Shown here: positions 8,572 to 17,194 of the stretch, piece after piece
How positions within the stretch are numbered: the stretch's first letter is position 1
Layout of the letters: every line of letters begins with the position of its first letter
Origin: Roseovarius indicus
GTDB taxonomy: Bacteria > Pseudomonadota > Alphaproteobacteria > Rhodobacterales > Rhodobacteraceae
DNA length: 64,000 nucleotides
Assembly: GCF_008728195.1 (NCBI RefSeq)
Contig: NZ_CP031598.1
Location: forward strand, 3,968,001-4,032,000
Reading direction: 5' to 3'
Notes under the pieces: generated by a model
The model's database searches: none
What the model was told of the DNA's origin: nothing
What the model saw: the letters and a program-made list of their open reading frames with translations, nothing else
Translations under genes and position numbers: made by a program

Positions 8572-8600
8572 CGTATAGACGGGTTGCGCAGGCGGATCAA
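8572..8600 (-). promoter_or_regulatory. rplO: Candidate promoter of rplO-secY-adk
   Basis: On the minus strand TTGATC (8600-8595), 17 bases, TATACG (8577-8572). The predicted start gives a 5' leader of about 90 bases before rplO. The hexamers resemble the candidate promoters before rpsL, rplB and rpmC. Confidence 0.65.
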
Positions 8601-8698
8601 GGGGCGTGTGCGGGGCCGCTGACGTCACGGGGCAGACCCGCGGCGCAGACCCTTTGTCAATGCAATACAAGCCGGTCTTGCTCTCCCGCCGTTGAGGA

Positions 8699-8861
8699 GC
8701 CGCGCATCGACGGGCCGTGGCGCGGCGAACCGACGGTGATAGCTGCCAGTTTATGCCTGCCAAGTACATCCAACTTTCGAGCGTGGCACTCCAATTGCCA
8801 AATCGCCGTGCCGTCGGGACGGCCCGTCGATGCGCGGCGGGCTTCGCCCTTTGTTCCGCGC
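8699..8861 (+). repeat. Structured dispersed element, copy 1
   Basis: Terminal arms (GCCGCGCATCGACGGGCC, extended by GT; 8699-8718 and 8819-8838) are a perfect 20-bp inverted repeat separated by 100 bases. Inner CCGACGG (8730-8736) can pair with CCGTCGG (8811-8817). The right arm is followed by a GGGC-TTC-GCCC hairpin and a TTCCGCGC tail. The 100-base core shares CGGCGAACC, TTTAT, CCAA, ACATCC and AATCGCC with the other copies. It lies 98 bases upstream of the rplO promoter, in the 489-base gap between rplO and the VWA gene; the rest of that gap shows nothing further. Confidence 0.8.
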
Positions 8862-8963
8862 AGGGCCATCCAGAACCGAAATCTCGCGGCGCGCGGTCCC
8901 AGCCGAATCCGCCCCCCACCAAACCCGATTGATTTCTCGCCCTCCGCGTTATCTCCTTCCCCC

Positions 8964-9674
8964 ATGACCCTCCGCGCCGCCCTCCTCGCCTCGGCCCTCG
9001 CCCTATCGGCCAGCCCCGCCGCCCCAAGCTGCGCCGCCGATGCCATGCTGGTCTTCGACGGCTCCGCCTCCATGGCCGAGATCGGCGCCGACGCCACCGC
9101 CCCCACCCGCATCGCCGAGGCCCGCACCGCGCTCCACCGCGCCATGCCCCAGATCGCCCCCTTTCGCCGCGTGGGCCTCCTCGTCTACGGCCCCGGCGGC
9201 ACCGAAAGCTGCACCGGCATCGACCTGCGCTTCCCACCCATCCCCGACGCCGCCGACGCGGTGACAGGCGCCATCGACACCCTGGCGCCGCAGGGCCTCA
9301 CGCCGCTCGCCGCCTCCGTTCTCGCCGCCGCCGAAACGCTGGACTACCGCGGCACCCCTGGCATCGTGGTGCTGGTCACCGACGGCAACGAAACCTGCGG
9401 CGGCCGCCCCTGCGCCCTCGGCGCGACACTGGCGGCGGAAGGCTATGACCTCACCGTCCACGTCATCGGCTTCCGCGTGGTCTACGACCCGTTCAGCTGG
9501 AACAGCCCCGAGGCCGAGGGCTATGACGGCATGACCGTCGCCAAATGCCTCGCCGACCGGACGGGCGGCATGTACGTCTCCACCGAAACCGTCGACGAAC
9601 TGGCGGCCGCCCTGCGCGAGACGCTGGGCTGTGCGCTGATCGGTCGGGCCCGCCCCGGCCCCCGCGCCGGCTGA
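8964..9674 (+). CDS. Exported von Willebrand factor A domain protein
   Basis: A 236-residue protein with a signal peptide (MTLRAALLASALALSASPAA) and one VWA domain. The metal-ion adhesion site is complete: DGSAS in MLVFDGSASMAEI, the Thr in QGLTPLAAS and the Asp in VLVTDGNETC. Several Cys (SCAAD, ESCTG, TCGGRPCA, AKCLAD, LGCALI) point to disulfides in the periplasm. It probably binds a ligand or partner protein through a divalent metal; the partner is unknown. It is the only plus-strand gene in this part of the ribosomal protein array, with marC convergent to it. Confidence 0.8.
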   Translation: MTLRAALLASALALSASPAAPSCAADAMLVFDGSASMAEIGADATAPTRIAEARTALHRAMPQIAPFRRVGLLVYGPGGTESCTGIDLRFPPIPDAADAVTGAIDTLAPQGLTPLAASVLAAAETLDYRGTPGIVVLVTDGNETCGGRPCALGATLAAEGYDLTVHVIGFRVVYDPFSWNSPEAEGYDGMTVAKCLADRTGGMYVSTETVDELAAALRETLGCALIGRARPGPRAG

Positions 9675-9758
9675 CCGTGGGGTGGGTAAAACCCACTGCT
9701 GCCCTACCCCGCGCCTGACCGTGGGGTGGGTAAAACCCACCGCTGCGCTACCCCGCCC
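9671..9758. repeat. 44-bp direct tandem duplication containing two GTGGGGTGGGT palindromes
   Basis: The unit starting CTGACCGTGGGGTGGGTA is repeated exactly 44 bases later with three substitutions and ends in CTACCCCGC. Each unit contains the palindrome GGTGGGTaaaACCCAC. It lies between the convergent VWA gene and marC, overlaps the stop codons of both, and could act as a two-way transcription barrier. Confidence 0.75.
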
Positions 9759-10392
9759 CGGCGAGGTTCAGCACACCGACAACCTCCAGCCCGTTCAGCA
9801 CCGAATCCACCGCCACCGTCGCCAGGATCATCCCCATCACCCGGCTGATCACGTTGGCGCCGACGCTGCCGATCACCCGCTTCAGCGGGCCTGCCATCAG
9901 CAGAAGCAGCAGGGTGATCAGCAGGACCAGCATCAACAAGCCGGCCGTAACCGCCTGATCCGGAATGGAATTCCGGTTGTTATCGGTCAGGATGACAATC
10001 GCCAGCATCGCCCCCGGCGAGGCGATCGACGGCATCGCCAGCGGGAACACCGCGCCGCTCATGTGGTCTTTCTCGGCCGCCTCGATCTCGCGCTCGGCCT
10101 TGGGGTCGCCAAAGATCATCTGCAACGCGAAGATGAACAGGATCAGCCCGCCCGCGATCTGGAACGACCCGAGCCTGAGCCCGATCGCCTCGAGCACGAT
10201 CTGCCCCAGCACGAGGAACGCCATCAGCACGATCGCGGCCACAACCACGCCCCGCACGGCCAGCTTCCAATGCAGCTTCTCCGGCACACCCGCAGCGGCG
10301 AAATAGAACACCGGCAGCGTGCCGATCGGGTCGATCACGACGAAGAGCGTGATGAACTCACGGATCAGGGTTTCAAGGTCAATGGCGGGCAA
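9748..10392 (-). CDS. MarC-family integral membrane protein
   Basis: About 214 residues with six predicted membrane helices. The family blocks are FVVIDPIGTLPVFYFAAAG at the start, FALQMIFGDPKAE, and PLAMPSIASPGAMLAIVILTD in the middle. The biochemical role of MarC proteins is unsettled; an early link to multiple antibiotic resistance was not upheld. The frame is open upstream. A TTG at 10392 with GGAGA nine bases before it gives the family-length N-terminus, so this start is preferred but not certain. It follows rpmD after a strong terminator, so it probably has its own promoter. Confidence 0.8.
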   Translation of the reverse strand: MPAIDLETLIREFITLFVVIDPIGTLPVFYFAAAGVPEKLHWKLAVRGVVVAAIVLMAFLVLGQIVLEAIGLRLGSFQIAGGLILFIFALQMIFGDPKAEREIEAAEKDHMSGAVFPLAMPSIASPGAMLAIVILTDNNRNSIPDQAVTAGLLMLVLLITLLLLLMAGPLKRVIGSVGANVISRVMGMILATVAVDSVLNGLEVVGVLNLAGAG

Positions 10393-10544
10393 TTCGGCGG
10401 GTCTCCGGGGGGCTTTTCCCCTTGTGGCAGAAGGTCCGCGCCGGAGCAACGGGAGGAATGCCGCAGCCCCCCGGGCCGGCCCCCGAGCCGGGACCTCGCG
10501 CGGCGCCTTCGGCGCTATTCGGGCGGGCACCGTCACACAACCCC

Positions 10545-10581
10545 AAAAGAAAAACGCCCCGGCCATCACTGACCGGGGCGT
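10545..10581 (-). terminator. Terminator after rpmD
   Basis: ACGCCCCGG (10554-10562) pairs with CCGGGGCGT (10573-10581) around a ten-base loop. On the minus strand it is followed by TTTTCTTTT. It closes the rpmC-rpmD unit. Confidence 0.85.
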
Positions 10582-10585
10582 CTAT

Positions 10586-10609
10586 CCGTAGGGTGGGTGT
10601 CAACCCACC
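10586..10609 (+). repeat. GTAGGGTGGGT palindrome
   Basis: GTAGGGTGGGT, three bases, AACCCACC, placed directly between the rpmD stop and its terminator hairpin. Confidence 0.75.
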
Positions 10610-10619
10610 TCACCCAAAC

Positions 10620-10808
10620 TCAACCGCGCTCTTCGACGATTTCCACCAGGTGCGGGATCTTGTTGATCATGCCGCGCACCGAGGGGGTGTCTTCCAGCTC
10701 ACGGGTCTTGTGCATCTTGTTCAGCCCCAGGCCAACGAGCGTGGCGCGCTGTTCCTTGGGGCGGCGGATGGGAGAGCCCACCTGCTTGACGACGATGGTT
10801 TTGGCCAT
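10620..10808 (-). CDS. rpmD: 50S ribosomal protein L30
   Basis: A 62-residue L30 with [26 protein letters not shown], the conserved core of the short bacterial form. It lies 12 bases after rpsE and is the last gene of its unit, followed by a palindrome and a terminator instead of rplO. Confidence 0.96.
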   Translation of the reverse strand: MAKTIVVKQVGSPIRRPKEQRATLVGLGLNKMHKTRELEDTPSVRGMINKIPHLVEIVEERG

Positions 10809-10820
10809 GTCCCTGTCTCC

Positions 10821-11399
10821 TTACGCTTCCGCGGCCGTGTCGGCCGGGTGTTCGCCCTTCGGACCTTCATCCCGTTTCAGGATGTCGGCGACCTTCTTGC
10901 CGCGGCGCTGTGCCACGTGACGCGGGCTTGCCTGGAACTGCAGCGCGTCCAGCGTGGCACGGATCATGTTGTAGGGGTTCTGCGTGCCGACCGACTTGGC
11001 CACCACGTCCTGAACACCCAGCATCTCGAACACGGCACGCATCGGACCACCGGCGATGATACCGGTACCTTGCGGGGCGGTGCGCATGATCACCTTGCCG
11101 GCGCCGTGACGGCCGTAACCGTCATGGTGCAGCGTGCGGCCTTCGCGCAGCGGCACGCGGATCATGCCGCGCTTGGCTTGCTCGGTGGCCTTGCGGATCG
11201 CCTCGGGCACCTCTTTGGCCTTGCCCTTGCCGAAACCCACGCGGCCCTTCTGGTCGCCCACGACGACGAGAGCTGCAAACCCGAAGCGCTTGCCGCCCTT
11301 CACGGTTTTCGAAACACGGTTGATCGCGACAAGGCGATCGGCGAATTCCGGCGCTTCGTCGCGATCGCGACCTCCGCGGCGGTTGTCATCTCTTGCCAT
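10821..11399 (-). CDS. rpsE: 30S ribosomal protein S5
   Basis: A 192-residue S5. The double-stranded RNA-binding domain is seen in [27 protein letters not shown]. The C-terminal domain is seen in [28 protein letters not shown]. The sequence at the spectinomycin-sensitive loop ([11 protein letters not shown]) is wild type. An acidic tail ([12 protein letters not shown]) extends the C-terminus slightly. The 118-base gap to rplR contains a GGCGCTCCGG/CCGGGGCGCC hairpin. Confidence 0.97.
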   Translation of the reverse strand: MARDDNRRGGRDRDEAPEFADRLVAINRVSKTVKGGKRFGFAALVVVGDQKGRVGFGKGKAKEVPEAIRKATEQAKRGMIRVPLREGRTLHHDGYGRHGAGKVIMRTAPQGTGIIAGGPMRAVFEMLGVQDVVAKSVGTQNPYNMIRATLDALQFQASPRHVAQRRGKKVADILKRDEGPKGEHPADTAAEA

Positions 11400-11517
11400 C
11401 TGGCATCCTTTCCTGGCGCCCTCACGGGCCTAGAATTTGTCCAATCCAGGTGTCGAAAGGCCTCGTGCCCCCGACCCGGATCATCGAGGCGCCCCGGTAG
11501 ACCGGAGCGCCTGCGCC

Positions 11518-11877
11518 TTAGATTTTCAGGCCGCCTTCGCGCGCGGCATCCGCCAGCGCCTTGATCCGGCCGTGAAACAGGAACCCGCCGCGGTCGAACT
11601 GGGCTTCGGTGATGCCCGCCGCCTTGGCACGTTCTGCGATGGTGGCGCCGATCTTCTTCGCCGCATCCATCGTGTTCTTGCCGACGAAGCCGAGATCCTT
11701 CTCGAGCGTCGAGGCCGAAGCCAGGGTGACGCCGTTCACATCGTCGATGATCTGCACGCTCATGTTTTTCGACGAGCGGTGCACGCTCAGGCGCGGACGC
11801 CCGGCATTGACCTTGCGAAGTTTGCTCCGAACGCGCAGGCGGCGTTTCTGGAACAGTTGTCTTTTGCTGTTTGCCAT
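11518..11877 (-). CDS. rplR: 50S ribosomal protein L18
   Basis: A 119-residue L18, the 5S rRNA-binding protein. Recognised by [20 protein letters not shown] and the C-terminal [26 protein letters not shown], both diagnostic. It follows rplF by 11 bases in standard spc order. Confidence 0.97.
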   Translation of the reverse strand: MANSKRQLFQKRRLRVRSKLRKVNAGRPRLSVHRSSKNMSVQIIDDVNGVTLASASTLEKDLGFVGKNTMDAAKKIGATIAERAKAAGITEAQFDRGGFLFHGRIKALADAAREGGLKI

Positions 11878-11888
11878 CTGTCGCGTCC

Positions 11889-12422
11889 TTACTTCTTCTT
11901 GCCTTCCTTCTGGAAGATATACTCGCCCTTGTAGCGGATGCCCTTGCCCTTGTAGGGCTCCGGGCGCCGCCAGTCGCGGATATTGGCCGCGACTTCACCG
12001 ACGAGCTGCTTGTCATGGCCCTCGACCACCAGTTCGGTGGGCTTCGCGGCCGTAACAGTGATACCTTCCGGGATCGGGAAATCGACGTCGTGCGACAGGC
12101 CGAGGTTCAGTTTCAGGATGTTGCCCTGAACCTGTGCCCGGTAACCGACGCCCTGGATTTCGAGCTCTTTCTTGAAGGGCTCTTTCGATCCGTGAACCAG
12201 GTTGGCGATGATCGTGCGGCTCATGCCCCACTGCTGACGCGCGCGCTTGGATTTGCCGCGCGGCGCAACGGTGATCTGGCCGTCCTCGATCGCGATGGTG
12301 ACGTCATCGGTGAAGGTGAAGCTTTTCGTCTGCTTCGGGCCTTTCACCTCGATCGTCTGGCCGCTGAGCGAGGCAGTGACGCCATCGGGCAGGGCCACGG
12401 GTTGTTTACCGATACGAGACAT
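11889..12422 (-). CDS. rplF: 50S ribosomal protein L6
   Basis: A 177-residue L6. The N-terminus [15 protein letters not shown] and the C-terminal [26 protein letters not shown] (rRNA-contacting) are typical. Two repeated alpha-beta domains of about 80 residues each fit the family. It lies 12 bases after rpsH. Confidence 0.97.
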   Translation of the reverse strand: MSRIGKQPVALPDGVTASLSGQTIEVKGPKQTKSFTFTDDVTIAIEDGQITVAPRGKSKRARQQWGMSRTIIANLVHGSKEPFKKELEIQGVGYRAQVQGNILKLNLGLSHDVDFPIPEGITVTAAKPTELVVEGHDKQLVGEVAANIRDWRRPEPYKGKGIRYKGEYIFQKEGKKK

Positions 12423-12434
12423 AATCAGGCCTCC

Positions 12435-12827
12435 TTAGAATACGGTGCAAAGCACTTCGCCGCCAACGTTGGCCGCCCGTGCGTTTGCATCCGACATCAC
12501 ACCCTGCGGGGTCGAGACAATCGACACGCCGAGGCCCTGACGGACCGACGGAATGTCCTTGACGCCCATGTAAACCCGGCGGCCGGGCTTCGAGACCCGC
12601 TTCATCTCGCGGATGGCGGGGGCGCCTTCGAAATACTTCAGGCTGACCTCGATCGCGGGGTGGCCGCGGCTGTCGGTGGCATCTTCGAAGCCACGGATAT
12701 AGCCCTCGTCCGCCAGCACGTTCAGCACGCGCACGCGCATCTTCGAGGCCGGCACCATGACGGTGGACTTGCCGCGCATGCCCGCGTTGCGGATACGGGT
12801 CAGCATATCGCCGATAGGATCGTTCAT
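12435..12827 (-). CDS. rpsH: 30S ribosomal protein S8
   Basis: A 130-residue S8, which binds the central domain of 16S rRNA and in E. coli represses the spc operon. N-terminal [17 protein letters not shown] and C-terminal [25 protein letters not shown] are conserved. It lies 13 bases after rpsN. Confidence 0.97.
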   Translation of the reverse strand: MNDPIGDMLTRIRNAGMRGKSTVMVPASKMRVRVLNVLADEGYIRGFEDATDSRGHPAIEVSLKYFEGAPAIREMKRVSKPGRRVYMGVKDIPSVRQGLGVSIVSTPQGVMSDANARAANVGGEVLCTVF

Positions 12828-12840
12828 CTCATGTCCCTCC

Positions 12841-13146
12841 TTACCAGCTCGACTTGACCACGCCCGGCATCTGACCGGCCGAGCCCAGGTCGCGCAGGGC
12901 GATCCGGCTGACTTTCAGCTTCCGGTAGTAGGCATGCGGCCGGCCGGTGAGCTGGCAGCGGTTATGCAGGCGGGTGGCCGAGCTGTTGCGCGGCAGTTCC
13001 GCCAGCTTGAGCGAGGCACGGAAGCGTTCTTCCATCGGCTTCGACTCGTCGCTGATGATTTCCTTCAGAGCGGCACGCTTGGCGGCGTATTGCTTCACCA
13101 GGCGCTGACGCTTCTTCTCGCGTTCGATCATTGCTTTTTTAGCCAT
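12841..13146 (-). CDS. rpsN: 30S ribosomal protein S14 (zinc-free form)
   Basis: A 101-residue S14, the longer zinc-independent type with no CXXC pairs. Diagnostic segment: [20 protein letters not shown], with the C-terminal [11 protein letters not shown]. It lies between rplE and rpsH in standard spc order. Confidence 0.97.
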   Translation of the reverse strand: MAKKAMIEREKKRQRLVKQYAAKRAALKEIISDESKPMEERFRASLKLAELPRNSSATRLHNRCQLTGRPHAYYRKLKVSRIALRDLGSAGQMPGVVKSSW

Positions 13147-13163
13147 GTCAAATTCCTCCCGGC

Positions 13164-13727
13164 TCAGCTGGTGAAGGGCATGTTGAAATGCTTCAACAGC
13201 GCCTTGGCTTCAGCGTCGGTCTTCGCCGTGGTTCCGATGATGATGTCCAGGCCCCAAACCTCGTCGACCTTGTCGAAGTTGATCTCGGGGAAGACGATGT
13301 GCTCCTTCAGGCCCAGGGCATAGTTGCCGCGGCCGTCGAAGGATTTGCCCGACACGCCGCGGAAGTCGCGGATCCGGGGCATCGCGATGGTGATCAGGCG
13401 ATCGAGGAATTCGTACATCCGGTCGCCGCGCAGGGTCACTTTCGCACCCAGCGGCATGTCTTCACGAACGCGGAAGCCGGCGATCGACTTCTTCGCCTTG
13501 GTGACGACGGCCTTCTGACCGGCGATCAGCGTCAGGTCTTCCTGGGCCGACTTGGCCTTCTTGGAATCCTTCACCGCCTCGGCGCCGCAGCCGATGTTCA
13601 GAACGATCTTGTCCAGCCGCGGGATCATCATGTCGTTCGTGTAACCGAACTCTTCCTTCATCGCGGGGCGGATCGTCTCGCGGAACTGCTGGCGCAGGCG
13701 CGGGGTGTAATTCTCGGTATCAAGCAT
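13164..13727 (-). CDS. rplE: 50S ribosomal protein L5
   Basis: A 187-residue L5, which binds 5S rRNA and forms an inter-subunit bridge with S13. Conserved segments are [16 protein letters not shown] and [22 protein letters not shown]. The start ATG overlaps the end of rplX by eight bases, consistent with tight coupling. Confidence 0.97.
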   Translation of the reverse strand: MLDTENYTPRLRQQFRETIRPAMKEEFGYTNDMMIPRLDKIVLNIGCGAEAVKDSKKAKSAQEDLTLIAGQKAVVTKAKKSIAGFRVREDMPLGAKVTLRGDRMYEFLDRLITIAMPRIRDFRGVSGKSFDGRGNYALGLKEHIVFPEINFDKVDEVWGLDIIIGTTAKTDAEAKALLKHFNMPFTS

Positions 13728-14031
13728 CGATCACGTCCCCCGTGGTCTTGGCGAAACGCACCTTCTTGTCGCCGTCCATCTTGAAACCGACGCGGGTGGG
13801 TTTGCCGTTCTTGTCGAGCATCGCCAGGTTGCTCAGGTCAATCGGCATCGCCTTGGGAAGGCGGCCGCCCTGGCTCTGCTGGCTCTGGCGGGTGTGGCGG
13901 ATGGCCATGTTCACGCCGTCGACGACGGCCTTGCCGGCTTTCGGGTCGACGGAAGTGATCGTGCCTTCCTTGCCCTTGTCCTTGCCGGAGATCACGACGA
14001 CCTTGTCGCCCTTCTTGAGTTTAGCAGCCAT
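13720..14031 (-). CDS. rplX: 50S ribosomal protein L24
   Basis: A 103-residue L24, the assembly initiator of the large subunit. The KOW motif is [18 protein letters not shown] near the N-terminus, and [18 protein letters not shown] follows. It is separated from rplN by one base and overlaps rplE. Confidence 0.97.
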   Translation of the reverse strand: MAAKLKKGDKVVVISGKDKGKEGTITSVDPKAGKAVVDGVNMAIRHTRQSQQSQGGRLPKAMPIDLSNLAMLDKNGKPTRVGFKMDGDKKVRFAKTTGDVIDA

Positions 14032-14032
14032 C

Positions 14033-14401
14033 TTACAGCACCTCCGGGGCGAGCGAGATGATTTTCATGTAGTTCTTCGCGCGCAGCTCGCGGACGACCG
14101 GCCCGAAGATACGGGTGCCGATCGGGTCACCTGCGTTGTTCAGGATGACGGCGGCATTGCGGTCGAAGCGGATTGCGGTGCCGTCTTCACGACGGATTTC
14201 CTTGGCGGTGCGCACGACGACGGCCTTGCGGACATCGCCTTTCTTCACGCGGCCGCGCGGGATGGCTTCCTTCACCGAGACGACGATCACGTCGCCGACG
14301 GAGGCATACTTGCGTTTGGAACCACCCAGGACCTTGATGCACTGAACTTTCCGGGCACCGGAATTGTCAGCCACATCCAGATTGGTCTGCATCTGGATCA
14401 T
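14033..14401 (-). CDS. rplN: 50S ribosomal protein L14
   Basis: A 122-residue L14. [27 protein letters not shown] and [28 protein letters not shown] are canonical. It lies 66 bases after rpsQ in standard order. Confidence 0.98.
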   Translation of the reverse strand: MIQMQTNLDVADNSGARKVQCIKVLGGSKRKYASVGDVIVVSVKEAIPRGRVKKGDVRKAVVVRTAKEIRREDGTAIRFDRNAAVILNNAGDPIGTRIFGPVVRELRAKNYMKIISLAPEVL

Positions 14402-14467
14402 TTGGTTTCTCCCGACCTTTAGGGTAACGACCCCAGGGTTTCGCTCAAACCGGGTGTGCGAGAGCCT

Positions 14468-14698
14468 TTAGGCTTCCAGCACCTCCCAGCGTTTCGTTTT
14501 CGACTTGGGCGCGCATTCGATGATGCGCACGCTGTCGCCCACCTTGTAGGTGTTCTTCTCGTCGTGAGCCCGGTACTTCTTGGACTTACGAATGGTTTTT
14601 TGCAGCACGGGGTGCTTGAAGCGGCGCTCGACCGAAACGGTGACGGTTTGCGCGTTCGCGTCGGAGGTCACGACGCCTTGCAGGATACGCTTGGGCAT
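14468..14698 (-). CDS. rpsQ: 30S ribosomal protein S17
   Basis: A 76-residue S17 (OB fold, 16S rRNA 5' domain). [27 protein letters not shown] and [22 protein letters not shown] are conserved. It lies 11 bases after rpmC. Confidence 0.97.
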   Translation of the reverse strand: MPKRILQGVVTSDANAQTVTVSVERRFKHPVLQKTIRKSKKYRAHDEKNTYKVGDSVRIIECAPKSKTKRWEVLEA

Positions 14699-14709
14699 GG
14701 GTGGCCTCC

Positions 14710-14913
14710 TTATTCCGCAGCCGCGGAAGCGGCTTTTTCGTTGAGCACGGTCAGCACGCGCGCGACGTTGCGGCGCACCGATTTCATGCGGGCGGGGTTC
14801 TCAAGCTGACCGGTCGCGGCCTGAAAGCGCAGGTTGAACTGCTCTTTCTTGAGGTTGACCAGCTCTTCACGCAGCTGGTCGGGCGTTTTGTCACGCAGCT
14901 CTGCAGCGTTCAT
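14710..14913 (-). CDS. rpmC: 50S ribosomal protein L29
   Basis: A 67-residue L29, located at the peptide exit. Contains [50 protein letters not shown], the two-helix hairpin of the family. It normally follows rplP directly. Here it begins its own unit, 3.3 kb away from rplP, behind a candidate promoter. Confidence 0.97.
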   Translation of the reverse strand: MNAAELRDKTPDQLREELVNLKKEQFNLRFQAATGQLENPARMKSVRRNVARVLTVLNEKAASAAAE

Positions 14914-15040
14914 GTCGCCATCGTCCTTCTCTCAAAACACCGGTCGGCCCCTGACGATTGGCTCAGGGTCACCTGCAAACCCGGTGGATGAATTGCAAAC
15001 AAGCGAATCCCGGGGTCACCCCGGGCTCGCGGATTTGGGC

Positions 15041-15069
15041 TCTATAAGGGAGGTGCGGGCTCGGGGCAA
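15041..15069 (-). promoter_or_regulatory. rpmC: Candidate promoter of rpmC-rpmD
   Basis: On the minus strand TTGCCC (15069-15064), 17 bases, TATAGA (15046-15041). The leader to rpmC would be about 120 bases. The 404-base gap 14914-15317 contains this promoter, one GTAGGGTGGGT palindrome and copy 2 of the structured element. Confidence 0.6.
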
Positions 15070-15086
15070 GGGGGAAGTTCCGATTT

Positions 15087-15110
15087 CCGTAGGGTGGGTG
15101 CGAACCCACC
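15087..15110 (+). repeat. GTAGGGTGGGT palindrome abutting structured element copy 2
   Basis: GTAGGGTGGGT, three bases, AACCCACC. It ends 17 bases before the left arm of the structured element, the same spacing as at copy 3. Confidence 0.8.
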
Positions 15111-15127
15111 TTGCGGCCGGACGAGAA

Positions 15128-15290
15128 GCCGCGCATCGGCGGGCCGCGGTGCGGCGAACCAACGGCGGTGGACGCCACTTTATCCTGGCCAAACACATCC
15201 ACCCTCACGACGTCGCGCCGACCTCACCAAATCGCCGTGCCGTCGGGGCGGCCCGTCGATGCGCGGCGGGCTTCGCCCTCGATTCCGCGC
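15128..15290 (+). repeat. Structured dispersed element, copy 2
   Basis: Left arm GCCGCGCATCGGCGGGCCGC (15128-15147) and right arm GCGGCCCGTCGATGCGCGGC (15248-15267) are separated by 100 bases. Nineteen of 20 positions pair; the remaining one is G.U if the plus strand is RNA but C.A on the minus strand. The inner arm pair relative to copy 1 changes from T-A to C-G. GGGC-TTC-GCCC and the GATTCCGCGC tail follow. It is upstream of the rpmC promoter. Confidence 0.82.
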
Positions 15291-15317
15291 GGGGAAAAAA
15301 CCGAACCGTGTACTTGC

Positions 15318-15938
15318 CTACCCCCACCCGTAATTGAAGCTCACCGAGATCCGGTCATCCTCGGCCATGTTCGCCGGCACCTCGTGCCTGAGCCAGCTTT
15401 CCCACAGCAGAACGTCCCCCACCTTCGGCGCCTCGTAGATGAACGTCCGCAGCTCCCGCCTTGCCCCCTTCACCCGTGCCGGCGCCGCCATCATCCGGGC
15501 CGAGCGTGGGTCTTCCAGCTTCAGCGCGCTCGCCCCGTCGGGCATCGCCACGTAGGTCGTGCCGGAAATCACCGAATGGGGGTGGATATGGCTGCCATGG
15601 CTGCCCCCCTCCGGCAGGATGTTGATCCAGATATCCTCGAGCTTCAGCTCCCGCCCGTCGAGGTCGAACTCCAGGTCCTCGGCGAACGCCGCCACATGCG
15701 CATCGAGCGCCTTGACCACATCCGCAAAGATCGGAAACCGCCACGGCAGGTCGGTCAGCGACGCATAGGAGGTATAGCCCGGATACCCGTTCTCCTCGCA
15801 CCAGTCCTGCCCCGCCTCGTCATCCTCGGCGATGGAATAACACGACGCTTCCAGCTCATCGGCATTGATGGAAGGCCCGTGCTCGCTGAGCGCAGCACGG
15901 TAGAGGCGGGTGACGAAAAGCGAGTCGATCTGTGGCAT
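15318..15938 (-). CDS. Putative 2-oxoglutarate/Fe(II) oxygenase (TIGR02466-type)
   Basis: A 206-residue protein resembling the TIGR02466 / 2OG-FeII_Oxy_5 family. The iron-binding region is seen as GGSHGSHIHPHSVISGTTYV, the distal part as SWLRHEVPANMAEDDRISVSFNYGWG (second His and the Arg that holds 2-oxoglutarate). EDIWINILPEG is also typical. Members are predicted hydroxylases; the substrate is unknown. It is convergent with no gene and lies head-to-head with the methyltransferase at 16048, from which it is separated by 109 bases. Family assignment is from memory of the motif pattern. Confidence 0.7.
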   Translation of the reverse strand: MPQIDSLFVTRLYRAALSEHGPSINADELEASCYSIAEDDEAGQDWCEENGYPGYTSYASLTDLPWRFPIFADVVKALDAHVAAFAEDLEFDLDGRELKLEDIWINILPEGGSHGSHIHPHSVISGTTYVAMPDGASALKLEDPRSARMMAAPARVKGARRELRTFIYEAPKVGDVLLWESWLRHEVPANMAEDDRISVSFNYGWG

Positions 15939-16047
15939 GCCCCTCTCCTAGCCCACCCCGCGCCCCGGTGCGAGAGGCCAATCGCCGCCGTTGAGATTTG
16001 CGCCCCCATGCGGGATAGTCCGCTCAGCCACACGAGGGAGACACCAC

Positions 16048-16743
16048 ATGGCCGGATGGATCAGCCGCCTCCGCGCCCGCCGCAAGGCGCGGGCCCTGAC
16101 GCTCTACCGCTCGGCCATCTCCGACATCGACCTCGCATTGCAGCAAGAGGCCACCCGCACCACTGCCGCCTATGTCCGGCAAAACATGTACACCGTGCAA
16201 TCCGTCAACCGCTGGCGCGCGGTGCATGACGTGGCCATCTCCCATGTCACGCTCGACGGGCTCGTCCTCGAATTCGGCGTCTACAAGGCCCGCACCACCC
16301 GCTACATCGCCGGAAAACGCGACTGGCACCTGCACGGCTTCGACAGTTTCGACGGCCTCCCCGAACCCTGGCGCGACGGCTTCCCCGAGGCCAAGTTCTC
16401 CCGCCCCTCCCTGCCCGACGTGCCGGAAAACGTCACCCTCCATGTCGGCCTCTTCGACCAGACCCTGCCGGCCTTCCTCGCCGCCCTGCCCTCTGCCGAC
16501 CCCCCCGTGGCCTTTCTCCACATCGACAGCGACCTCTACAGCTCCGCCAGGACCATCTTCGACGCGCTCGGCCCCCGCATCGTCACCGGCACGGTCATCG
16601 TCTTCGACGAGTATTTCAACTACAGCGGCTGGGAAGATGGCGAATACAAAGCCTTCCAGGAGTTCGTGGCGGCCCGCGGCCTCACCTACAACTACCTCAC
16701 CTACAACCACGAACACCAACAGGTGGCGGTGAGGATTACGTAG
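16048..16743 (+). CDS. TylF-like class I SAM-dependent methyltransferase
   Basis: A 231-residue protein. Motif I is LVLEFGVYKARTTRYIA, the acidic post-I region is HGFDSFDGLPE, and the metal/acceptor region is FLHIDSDLYSS and VIVFDEYFNYSGWEDGEYKAFQEF. This pattern is that of the TylF/MycF macrocin-O-methyltransferase-like superfamily, often found in glycan or natural product modification. The ATG at 16048 was chosen because GAGGGAG precedes it by six bases. The stop codon TAG is contributed by a GTAGGGTGGGT repeat, so the original C-terminus may have been different. Confidence 0.75.
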   Translation: MAGWISRLRARRKARALTLYRSAISDIDLALQQEATRTTAAYVRQNMYTVQSVNRWRAVHDVAISHVTLDGLVLEFGVYKARTTRYIAGKRDWHLHGFDSFDGLPEPWRDGFPEAKFSRPSLPDVPENVTLHVGLFDQTLPAFLAALPSADPPVAFLHIDSDLYSSARTIFDALGPRIVTGTVIVFDEYFNYSGWEDGEYKAFQEFVAARGLTYNYLTYNHEHQQVAVRIT

Positions 16744-16761
16744 GGTGGGTGCCAACCCACC
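16739..16761 (+). repeat. GTAGGGTGGGT palindrome supplying the methyltransferase stop codon
   Basis: The repeat begins inside the last codons of the methyltransferase, and its TAG (16741-16743) is the in-frame stop. The 450-base gap up to 17194 also holds a GGTCCCGGC/GCCGGGACC palindrome (about 16780-16802), a decayed second repeat at about 16864, and the low-GC fragment described next. Confidence 0.75.
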
Positions 16762-16886
16762 GTGGTCCCCCACGAACACCGGTCCCGGCCCCGAGCCGGG
16801 ACCTTTTGCCAGGCAGAGGCCCCCGGGTCAAAACCGTGGCGGGCAGACCACGCAACATTCCAAAGGGTGGGTACCAACCGACTACC

Positions 16887-17114
16887 CTACCAAATCGATA
16901 GCACCGACCCTGTGAATATCAAACTGAACGCGGTAAGAAGTCGCTCTTGCCGGATTTGCAGATGGTTATCGGCTACTGCCACCGATGCGCATAGCCGTCG
17001 ATTTCGTGCAAAAAAGGATTCAAGTTCTTCCCCATACACGCCTAAGCGGGCAGCTTTCGTCAGTTGGGGTTGAGGGAACCTTGTTGTGGCTCTTGGAACT
17101 TCGTTTTCAAAATG
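16887..17114 (-). pseudogene. Possible remnant of a low-GC protein gene
   Basis: The minus strand has a 75-codon open stretch ending at TAG (16889-16887) that reads like natural protein (for example AARLGVYGEELESFFARN and RQERLLTAFSLIFTGSVL). The opposite strand gives the Ser/Arg-rich text typical of antisense. No ATG, GTG or TTG in a sensible place and no Shine-Dalgarno were found, and a stop lies just upstream. It may be the 3' remnant of a gene from the same foreign low-GC segment as the gene at 17195. No family was recognised. Confidence 0.3.
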
Positions 17115-17194
17115 ACACTATTCACAAGCACGCACGCTGCAGGCCAATGTGCAATAAGATCATACTTTTTATCCCGACGATTTAAGGAGGAAGA

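Noticed and set aside
8699..8861. Structured element as a transposon or insertion sequence.
   Set aside because: No transposase frame fits in 160 bases and no target-site duplication was visible at the three copies. A non-autonomous element is still possible and is left as a hypothesis in the findings.
16985..17185. 66-codon plus-strand frame before the low-GC gene.
   Set aside because: No ribosome-binding site and Ser/Arg-rich text in the neighbouring frame; the minus strand is the more protein-like side, reported as a possible remnant.
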